A stretch of 6,054 bases of DNA. It comes from Patescibacteria group bacterium. GTDB taxonomy: Bacteria > Patescibacteriota > Doudnabacteria > UBA920. Where the stretch lies: positions 1 to 6,054 of the forward strand of contig JAMDEL010000034.1 of NCBI GenBank assembly GCA_023487095.1, written 5' to 3'. A program made the position numbers and the translations under genes. Positions 1 to 5,058 of this stretch are shown here, piece by piece. The notes beneath the pieces were generated by a model. That model saw only the letters and a program-made list of their open reading frames with translations, did not search any database and had not been told where the DNA came from. Within the stretch, counting starts at the first letter, position 1; each line of letters opens with the position of its first letter.

Positions 1-1009
1 CCCGTGGCACAAAGCCTGAGGTGTCCACCCACATATGAGCCTTGGCCATATGTTCTGCAAAGTACCGCCGCTCAAACGCTTCCGTGAGCCGGAAACGCTC
101 TTCGGCTTCCGGACCGACAGCGCGGCGGCCTTTGTCGCGTTCCGCCAAACGCTGCTTGCGTACCTCCGGAGAGGCGTGCAAGTAGACCAACTGCGAGAAA
201 TGGTTGGAAAGGTGGGCAACTGCCACACCCTCAAACACCACCAGCTTTCCGTCGTTGGGGTCCACCTCCAGACTGAGGGTCAGTTCGCCTTTATCGGCGC
301 GGTTATAGACATTACGGAGTTTCAGGACCTTGCCCTGCCTGAGGGTATTTATAGCTTCCTCCAGCCGGTCAAAATCCCACCACAGCATCTGGTCGGCCCG
401 GCGGGAATATTCATCCTGGCCAATCTGCTTTCCTTCTTCAAGCCACAGCTTGCGCTCGCGGCTGGACAGACGGAAAAAGTAGTCAAGCGAGAGTTGGGTG
501 GTCGGGACTTGGAGCTCCGTACCCAACCGGTGAACGTGGTCTGCGTTGGTGGTCTTGCCGGCGCCGGCTTGTCCGGTGAAACCGACAAAAGTTACCTCGC
601 CGGATTTGAACAGCCTGAGCATCTGGGAGATGTCAAAGCTTTCGCCGGATAGTTTTGCGGAAAACAACAGGTGTTCACACAGGTCAATGAAGTCTTCCAC
701 CGAGTCAACCATGACCGCACCCATCCCCAGGCGCATAGCTGGAAACCCGTCCATATCTTCCCGATCACCAATGGAAAGACATTTGGAGGCGGCTACGCCC
801 AGCTTCTGGGCAGCAAGCTGGTAGAGCCCGGAGTCAGGCTTGGGTTCGGCGTCGTTGGTGCCGAGGACCGCCCAGCACAGGCGTTCAGCGTCCAACCCCA
901 TAGCCCTAAGCCCCCTCTGTACTACGGATGTGGGGGAATTAGAAGCCACAGCGATTCTGTAGAGGCTGCTGAGCTGGATGAGCTTGGCGTTAAGGGCGTC
1001 ACCACGCAC
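1..1009 (-). CDS. HAD hydrolase C-terminal half fused to uridine-kinase-like P-loop domain, partial
   Basis: This reading frame is open from the thiamine-enzyme-like insert to the left edge, where the 3' end is lost. The first part completes a HAD phosphohydrolase: motif II ASNS (935-946), motif III lysine in EPKPDSGLY (839-841) and motif IV GDREDMD with its acidic pair (about 755-769). After a short linker comes a P-loop kinase with Walker A GQAGAGKT (551-574), then LSLDYFF, a WWDFDRL segment, VVFEG and a lid rich in arginine (RLAERDKGRR) followed by ERRYF. That order matches the uridine kinase/phosphoribulokinase family, which phosphorylates nucleosides in the cytoplasm. The exact substrate cannot be read. 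The HAD start (motif I) lies in another frame at 1271, so the N-terminus given here (GTG at 1009) is only a convenient boundary. The original gene was probably one fusion protein. Domain calls are firm; integrity of the gene is doubtful. Confidence 0.75.
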   Translation of the reverse strand, partial: MRGDALNAKLIQLSSLYRIAVASNSPTSVVQRGLRAMGLDAERLCWAVLGTNDAEPKPDSGLYQLAAQKLGVAASKCLSIGDREDMDGFPAMRLGMGAVMVDSVEDFIDLCEHLLFSAKLSGESFDISQMLRLFKSGEVTFVGFTGQAGAGKTTNADHVHRLGTELQVPTTQLSLDYFFRLSSRERKLWLEEGKQIGQDEYSRRADQMLWWDFDRLEEAINTLRQGKVLKLRNVYNRADKGELTLSLEVDPNDGKLVVFEGVAVAHLSNHFSQLVYLHASPEVRKQRLAERDKGRRAVGPEAEERFRLTEAFERRYFAEHMAKAHMWVDTSGFVPR

Positions 1010-1271
1010 AGCGAGCTTTCGGCGGCTTATATGGCCGACGGCTACGCCCGCGCCTCGCACAAGCCCGGCGTGTGCATGTCCCAAGCGGTCGGCTCCCCCG
1101 CAACGAAGTGAACCGGCCCAAGGCTTCCTCAAAGGAGGCTCCCCAGGCGTGGGTCAGGGCCCAAATTTCCGACTCGTCGCGTTGCCGCGAATAAGCCGGG
1201 TTCTTGTAGAGTGTTTCGTCGAAATCGAGAATCAGAGCCTCGGCTTTCGGCATTGCCAATATTCTTGCCAT
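999..1271 (-). pseudogene. N-terminal fragment of the HAD hydrolase (frame-disrupted)
   Basis: The ATG at 1269-1271 follows a good Shine-Dalgarno (GGAGG, four bases before the start). The product opens with LILDFDETLY, the HAD motif I, with the nucleophile and acid/base aspartates at residues 16 and 18. HAD-like sequence continues to about residue 57 (EEALGRFTSLR) as the start of a helical cap. After about position 1100 the frame runs into unrelated sequence and stops at 999-1001. The rest of the HAD fold resumes in a different frame below about 1000, in the neighbouring entry. From motif I to motif II is about 94 codons' worth of DNA, close to what an intact HAD with a small cap would need. 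This suggests a piece of the cap was swapped for foreign DNA of similar length. The reading is sure; whether this is a true mutation or an assembly fault is not. Confidence 0.7.
1001..1104 (+). pseudogene. Fragment of a thiamine-diphosphate enzyme (acetolactate-synthase-like PYR domain)
   Basis: On the plus strand this stretch reads THSEL, SAAYMADGYAR and KPGVCM in one frame. This closely matches the region of acetolactate-synthase-like ThDP enzymes that carries the catalytic glutamate, where related proteins have HEQ-AA-MADGYAR-GKPGV. The glutamate codon would be GAG at 1013-1015. Only about 33 residues are present, with no start, no other thiamine-enzyme domain and a stop at 1109-1111, so it cannot make a working enzyme. 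It lies antisense inside the HAD gene, exactly where that gene loses its frame. The edges are uncertain by about 15 bases each way: sequence below about 991 is already good HAD sequence on the minus strand, and sequence above about 1105 is the HAD N-terminal part. Confidence 0.6.
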
Positions 1272-1296
1272 TAGTCCTCCTAAGACCTGGGTTCTG

Positions 1297-1332
1297 CGGG
1301 GATTACTCCCCGAAAAGACACGGCCGAAGCCG
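1297..1332 (-). promoter_or_regulatory. Two tetraloop hairpins in the HAD-kinase leader
   Basis: The minus-strand leader contains two perfect small hairpins. The first, at 1321-1332, has a CGGC/GCCG stem with a UUCG loop. The second, at 1297-1312, has a CGGGGA/UCCCCG stem with a GUAA loop of the GNRA type. Both loops are unusually stable RNA types. The second lies about 15 bases before the Shine-Dalgarno at 1276-1280. They could protect the messenger or tune translation. They match no riboswitch class that I recognise. Confidence 0.4.
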
Positions 1333-1333
1333 A

Positions 1334-1360
1334 ATCATACAACATCATACCATATCATAC
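1334..1360 (-). promoter_or_regulatory. Three tandem TATGAT boxes, candidate promoter or operator for the HAD-kinase gene
   Basis: The plus strand has ATCATAC at 1334-1340, 1344-1350 and 1354-1360, each exactly ten bases apart. On the minus strand each copy gives TATGAT, one base from the consensus -10 hexamer TATAAT. They lie just after the terminator of the upstream gene and 60 to 90 bases before the HAD start, where a promoter is expected. No convincing -35 hexamer sits 16 to 18 bases before any copy. Ten-base phasing puts all three on one face of the helix, which would also suit a protein-binding site. Confidence 0.4.
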
Positions 1361-1371
1361 TTATTTAACAT

Positions 1372-1400
1372 AAAAAAATATCCCCTTTTTTTGGGGATAT
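1372..1400 (-). terminator. Rho-independent terminator after the nucleotidyltransferase
   Basis: A perfect 8-base-pair stem (ATATCCCC at 1378-1385 with GGGGATAT at 1393-1400) encloses a 7-base loop. On the minus strand it is followed at once by a run of six to seven T. It begins 18 bases past the stop codon of the nucleotidyltransferase. The plus strand has no equivalent T run, so it acts on minus-strand transcription. Confidence 0.88.
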
Positions 1401-1418
1401 CTCTAACGACCTGCTTAT

Positions 1419-2156
1419 CTATAACAAATTTTCCGCATGACCGTGGTCTTCCCAGGTATTAATACCCAAGACTTCGTTGGGGTTAATTGGCAAGCTGTTA
1501 ACCCTCTCCCCCTGTCTCACCGCCACCTCCAGCAAGTCAGTAAGGTAATACTCACCCTGGGCATTATCTTTGTTAATCCGGACGATATTGTCCCATAGCC
1601 ATTGGCTGTTAAAACAATAAATTCCCGGGTTCAGCTCCGTAATCTTTTTCTCCTCTTCAGTGCAATCCTTGTATTCGGTAATTTTTAAGATATCTCCGCT
1701 CTGGGAACGTATAATCCGGCCGAACCTTTCAAAAGGTTTGAATTGTTCCTCAAAATTCTTGACTGTGGTAGTAAACATTGACAGCTTATCACCTGTCAAT
1801 TCTTGCGCCTGAATTAGATTTTTTAAGCTGCTTGCACTGATGAACGGAGTGTCGCCGTACAAAACCACGAGATTGTCGGCGCTAACCAGACTTCTGGCCA
1901 TAGCTACGGCATGGCCCGTACCCAGCTGCTGTTCCTGGACCGCATACAAATAATTATCGCCCAAAGTCTGTCTGACCTTGTCCTGCATAAAGCCCACCAC
2001 GATTATGGGCTTCTGGCTAAGTTCCAATTTTTTTACTTCATCTAAAATATACGAAATGAGCGGACGGCCTTTTAGGGGCGCGAGCACTGTCGGCCACGGC
2101 TGGTCACCCATGCGCGTGCCTTTGCCTGCTGCTAACACTACAATTTGGGTAGACAT
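1419..2156 (-). CDS. Sugar-1-phosphate uridylyltransferase, GlmU N-terminal-domain type
   Basis: This 245-residue protein is a nucleotidyltransferase that probably joins UTP and an N-acetylhexosamine 1-phosphate to give UDP-sugar and pyrophosphate in the cytoplasm. Visible GlmU motifs are LAAGKGTRM (8-16), VQEQQLGTGHAV (73-84), LYGDTPFI with the metal aspartate D102, FGRIIR (145-150), E161, ELNPGI (174-179), NAQGEYYLTD (198-207) and GIN with metal-binding N233. It ends where the GlmU uridylyltransferase domain ends, with no left-handed beta-helix acetyltransferase half, so it needs a ready-made acetylated sugar phosphate. Threonine 23 stands where GlmU proteins have the lysine of LPKVL. No Shine-Dalgarno precedes the ATG, although a promoter lies about 40 bases upstream. 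The upstream NahK-like kinase would supply its substrate. A related sugar-phosphate transferase with other specificity remains possible. Confidence 0.88.
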   Translation of the reverse strand: MSTQIVVLAAGKGTRMGDQPWPTVLAPLKGRPLISYILDEVKKLELSQKPIIVVGFMQDKVRQTLGDNYLYAVQEQQLGTGHAVAMARSLVSADNLVVLYGDTPFISASSLKNLIQAQELTGDKLSMFTTTVKNFEEQFKPFERFGRIIRSQSGDILKITEYKDCTEEEKKITELNPGIYCFNSQWLWDNIVRINKDNAQGEYYLTDLLEVAVRQGERVNSLPINPNEVLGINTWEDHGHAENLL

Positions 2157-2197
2157 TCAAAACTGAGCTTAATTCAAAACACTAATTCACTCACTGC

Positions 2198-2206
2198 ATT
2201 ATATCA
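2198..2206 (-). promoter_or_regulatory. Extended -10 promoter for the uridylyltransferase
   Basis: The minus strand reads TGATATAAT, a perfect TATAAT (2198-2203) preceded by the TG of an extended -10 element. A transcript starting six or seven bases downstream would have a leader of about 35 bases before the ATG at 2156. The -35 region is poor (about CTGAAG at 19 bases), which extended -10 promoters tolerate. A run of seven T lies in the spacer. It gives the last gene of the middle block its own transcription start. Confidence 0.65.
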
Positions 2207-2279
2207 AATCTGTAAAAAAAGTCTTCAGTCCCGGTCAAATTTGCACCTGGTGGCAAACTGCGGGCTGTAGGGCCCATGC

Positions 2280-3050
2280 TTAAATTTCGGCTATAACAGG
2301 AAAATGGTCAGAAATCTCATTTGTCGTCTGGTTTCTGAGGATGTGAGCATTCTTTAAACCAGCAGCGACCTGTCCTGAGACATAAATATAATCCAAACGT
2401 AACCGGGAAAAGTGGCCTGCGTCCTTGTTGTAGTCAGTTGGAACGCTATATTCAAAACCCGAAGCCGTATGACTAACCGTATCAACAAGCCCCTGTTGTT
2501 CCAAAAACGCAGTCACCTCGGTCCTGATTTCGTCTTTGCCGAATTTTTCAAGACCAAGCCTTTTCATTTCTGCCAAAAGACCGGCCGAATCATAATGGTC
2601 GCGCTTTGAAAGGGAGTTTAAATCTCCCATAAACACCTGGGCTGTGCTGGTGTTAAAATCTTTCGATAACACCCCAAGCTCAGCCAGCCTGTCGTCTTCA
2701 GAGCGGGGGCTTAGATGAGCCAAAAAGAAAACTATTTTTTTGCCTCCCAGCTTCACTGCCGACCGGACTGCAGCACAATGAAAACCCCGGCTATAGACTT
2801 GTACGTCTTGAAAAGGCTGGTTAGAAAAAAGGGCTAGGTGCCTGTTATTTTCAGAAAAACCAAAAGCGTCAAACTCATACCCCGCCGCTTTTTTGAAATA
2901 CGCAAGCCTTTTAAAATTATCTTTGTCCCAACCGTATAATTCCGAAAGGCCCACTACATCTGCCTTTTCTTCTCGCAAAAACCTGACCAGTTTGTCAAAC
3001 CTGTCAGGTTCTTCGCAACCTTTTAAAACATTTAAATACAAAATTTTCAC
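2280..3050 (-). CDS. Endonuclease/exonuclease/phosphatase (EEP) family hydrolase
   Basis: The 256-residue protein is a metal-dependent phosphodiester or phosphomonoester hydrolase of the DNase I-like fold. The full active-site set is present in order: LN (N7), SEL (E37), AHLSPRSEDDR (H112), MGDLNS (D143, N145), RLDYIYVS (D220) and SDHFPV (D248, H249). There is no signal peptide or membrane segment, so it should be cytoplasmic. The start is GTG at 3048-3050, overlapping the kinase stop codon in the sequence GTGA, with AAGGA about ten bases upstream, so translation is probably coupled to the kinase. The substrate cannot be told from sequence. The family includes DNA-repair nucleases, sphingomyelinases, inositol-phosphate phosphatases and RNA deadenylases. 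Its context suggests a small phosphorylated metabolite, but that is inference. Confidence 0.9.
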   Translation of the reverse strand: MKILYLNVLKGCEEPDRFDKLVRFLREEKADVVGLSELYGWDKDNFKRLAYFKKAAGYEFDAFGFSENNRHLALFSNQPFQDVQVYSRGFHCAAVRSAVKLGGKKIVFFLAHLSPRSEDDRLAELGVLSKDFNTSTAQVFMGDLNSLSKRDHYDSAGLLAEMKRLGLEKFGKDEIRTEVTAFLEQQGLVDTVSHTASGFEYSVPTDYNKDAGHFSRLRLDYIYVSGQVAAGLKNAHILRNQTTNEISDHFPVIAEI

Positions 3051-4063
3051 CAGAGGTATTCCTTAATGCTTTCTTCCATTATACCCTGTTTTGATAATAT
3101 ATCGTTATAAAGCGCGTAGTGCATCTGTGCCCGGTATAAATTGTGGGCTTTCCTTGAGTCAAACCTGGCAGGATCCCACTGGAAATAATAATCTTCATAA
3201 TAGTCGGTTATATACCTGGCCACTCCTTGCAAAGTCTGTAGCAAAATCGCCCTCGGAATAAGCGCAGTTTCCTCTTGGGTTAAAAATCCCTTCGAGCCCT
3301 CAAAATAACCCTTTATAGCCGCTTTAAACAACTCCAAAGAAAAAACCCTTTCGCTGTCTGTAACGACACTGCACCAAGAACGAAAAGCGCTGCCAAGCTC
3401 ATATAAAATACTTGCTCCGTTACCGCAGTCATCGAAATCAACCATGGAAATTGCTTGGTTAGGGTCGTTTTCAGAAAAAATAAAATTGGTTATTTTCGGG
3501 TCGCCGTGGAAATAACAGTTCCGTAACGACTGTGGCAAATCAAGTTTCGGCAAACAACTGATCGGCTCGCGAAAAATATCTAACTCAGTGTCTTGGCCCT
3601 GCCCGGAAGCCTCTAGGTAATGCTTGTAAATCATAGAAATATTATGCTTTACATCCCTGCGGTGCTTGAAAGTATAGCTAAAGCCTGAATTTAAGGCCGT
3701 ATGGACCTGCCCCAGCAGCCTGCCCGCTGAGTTAGCCTTATTGGGACTGTCCACGTTGTTATAAATCCTGCCCGGCACAAAAGAGTACATCCGCCAAAAC
3801 CTTTTGCCATCAGCCACAAACAAATGTCCCTGCCGGGTTTTTACCACTTCCATCATTAAAAAGCCTTGGCCCCGAAGATACTTTAAAACCGTATCAATAT
3901 CTTCCATGACCTGTTCAGAAAAAATCGAACTGACATATTGCAAAATATACTTGTCGTTCGTAGTTTCCAGCCTCCAAGTATTATGAATAATCCCACTGTT
4001 CAACTGAATGAGGTTGGAAACTTCTCCGAACGGATAATTTTTTAAAACTTCTTGGATTTCCAT
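3047..4063 (-). CDS. Phosphotransferase family kinase resembling N-acetylhexosamine 1-kinase (NahK)
   Basis: The 338-residue protein belongs to the APH/choline-kinase-like phosphotransferase family. Features in order are a glycine-containing nucleotide loop (LNSGIIHNTWRL, 21-32), KYILQ-VSSIFS (38-49), a hinge-like FWRMYSFVPG (89-98), the catalytic loop HGDPKITNFIF (H186, D188, N193) and the metal motif VDFDD (D209, D211) followed by YELGSAFRSW. The YILQ segment and the HGDPK-NF and D-GSAFRSW blocks most resemble NahK, which makes GlcNAc- or GalNAc-1-phosphate with ATP. Homoserine or choline kinase activity cannot be excluded. The ATG has no Shine-Dalgarno and sits after a T-rich tract 50 bases below the phosphatase stop. 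The stop overlaps the next gene by GTGA. The nearby uridylyltransferase fits an amino-sugar salvage role. Confidence 0.8.
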   Translation of the reverse strand: MEIQEVLKNYPFGEVSNLIQLNSGIIHNTWRLETTNDKYILQYVSSIFSEQVMEDIDTVLKYLRGQGFLMMEVVKTRQGHLFVADGKRFWRMYSFVPGRIYNNVDSPNKANSAGRLLGQVHTALNSGFSYTFKHRRDVKHNISMIYKHYLEASGQGQDTELDIFREPISCLPKLDLPQSLRNCYFHGDPKITNFIFSENDPNQAISMVDFDDCGNGASILYELGSAFRSWCSVVTDSERVFSLELFKAAIKGYFEGSKGFLTQEETALIPRAILLQTLQGVARYITDYYEDYYFQWDPARFDSRKAHNLYRAQMHYALYNDILSKQGIMEESIKEYLW

Positions 4064-4065
4064 TG

Positions 4066-4123
4066 AAAATAAAAAAAATAATTTGGCGATGGGGGGTAAG
4101 GCAACGAGTCACCCTACTCCCCC
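4066..4123 (-). terminator. Terminator-like hairpin straddling the phosphatase stop codon
   Basis: On the minus strand GGGGG-A-GTAGGG (4112-4123) can pair with CCTTACCCCCC (4091-4101). This makes about eleven base pairs with one bulged A and one G-U pair, closing a ten-base loop. An ATT-ATTTTTTTT-ATTTT tract follows after about ten bases. The stem uses the last phosphatase codons and its TAG stop. The gap before the T run makes it a weak or leaky terminator rather than a classic one, and it would partly separate the two gene pairs. Confidence 0.42.
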
Positions 4124-5058
4124 TCGGTTGTTGAACATTGAACATCTACGACGACCACGGTGGCGTCGTCCGACCGAAGCCCCTTCTCCTGCTCCGCTTG
4201 TCTTACGGCACCCACCAGAAGCCTTGCACAGGCCCCGGTTGTGGTTCCATAAAACAGGCTAGATAGGCTAAGGTAGTCTTCGGCCTTTTCCGCGCCGTGA
4301 CCGGCACTGCAAGCGCGCAAGGCGTCTGAGGCCAGAACAAAGCGGTCTCCAGGCCCGACTTCCACACTCCCAGTCTCAATAAAATCCAAAGCTTTAGCCT
4401 CGCCGGTTAAAACTCCGAACCCAATCAAGTTGCCTTGAGTGTCTCGCGCCTTGGCGTTGTTGCGAACATCGCGCCGCTGCCAGAGCAGTCTTCGCCTGGC
4501 GGCTTCGCGCTGGCTCCAACCTTTTAGTCTGGCCAGCCGGTCAAAGGTCGGCTTGCCGAATTGGTGGCAGTTTCGCAACTGGTCCCTAGTCAACAAGGCG
4601 ACTTCGCCTGTAGGTCTGATGTGAAAGAGCATGGGATCGCCGATAAAAGCAAAATGGGCACTAGTACGCTGCCCCTCCTGCTTGACCAGCAAGGCCACTC
4701 CCGTAGTCCCCAGGTAATCGCGAGACTGGAAATCCAGCCCTTCGGAAATGCCGCTTTCTGCATTGGCCTGGCCAATGGCGGAATTCGCCAAAGCCAATCC
4801 CAAAGAAAGCGCTTCCCGGTTTGCGCCGCCTGGGGCATCAAGAACGACTTTTTCCATTTGCTCAACCAAAAGCCGGGGCGCCAGCGTGCTGCCGGAAGGA
4901 TATTTCCCCTCTCCATCTCTGGATCGGGTCACTCCGTCTGCAACAACAGCCAGGCCTAAAGCGGGATTAGCCAAACAAGCGTCTTCATTCGGCTTGTCTT
5001 GCTCGCCGACATGGATTTCGCTCTGCCAGGACATCCTGAAACTCAACTCGCGTTTCAC
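4114..5058 (-). CDS. PP2C-family protein serine/threonine phosphatase
   Basis: The 314-residue protein carries the PP2C (PPM) motifs in order: PNEDACL (24-26 NED), VVADGVT (D41, G42), GTTGVALL (118-124), FIGDPMLFHIR (G140, D141), an arginine-rich helix leading to GFGVLTGEAKAL (213-224), LASDAL (D245) and SDDATVVVV (D297, D298). The aspartates expected to hold the two metal ions (D41, D245, D297) are all kept. The usual SDG and DN are SDA and DD here. No transmembrane segment or extra sensor domain is seen, so it is a cytoplasmic stand-alone catalytic domain. The GTG start at 5056-5058 overlaps the upstream stop as GTGA, with GAGGTG four bases before it, a clear Shine-Dalgarno. This supports coupled translation with the kinase-like protein, which is an obvious candidate partner, though nothing shows what it dephosphorylates. 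Confidence 0.93.
   Translation of the reverse strand: MKRELSFRMSWQSEIHVGEQDKPNEDACLANPALGLAVVADGVTRSRDGEGKYPSGSTLAPRLLVEQMEKVVLDAPGGANREALSLGLALANSAIGQANAESGISEGLDFQSRDYLGTTGVALLVKQEGQRTSAHFAFIGDPMLFHIRPTGEVALLTRDQLRNCHQFGKPTFDRLARLKGWSQREAARRRLLWQRRDVRNNAKARDTQGNLIGFGVLTGEAKALDFIETGSVEVGPGDRFVLASDALRACSAGHGAEKAEDYLSLSSLFYGTTTGACARLLVGAVRQAEQEKGLRSDDATVVVVDVQCSTTEGE

Noticed and set aside
557..568. Perfect 12-base palindrome GCCGGCGCCGGC
   Set aside because: It is the coding sequence for the alanine-glycine repeat of the P-loop, so it is explained by the protein.
35..652. Long plus-strand open frame of 205 codons
   Set aside because: It lies opposite the uridine-kinase-like domain, whose Walker A, lid and other motifs read clearly on the minus strand. 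The plus-strand protein has no recognisable motifs.
671..1000. Plus-strand open frame leading into the thiamine-enzyme block
   Set aside because: Only the part from about 1001 on resembles a thiamine enzyme. Below that the minus strand encodes HAD motifs II to IV, so the plus-strand frame there is a shadow.
1297..1312. GGGGAGUA in the leader, reminiscent of the start of the yybP-ykoY manganese riboswitch
   Set aside because: The leader is far too short, and the second conserved loop and four-way junction of that riboswitch are absent.
2214..2260. Possible terminator after the EEP gene (TTTG-CAC stem and a run of seven T)
   Set aside because: The stem is short with a bulge and a three-base loop, and the T run is about 19 bases away. 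The T run fits better as part of the promoter spacer.
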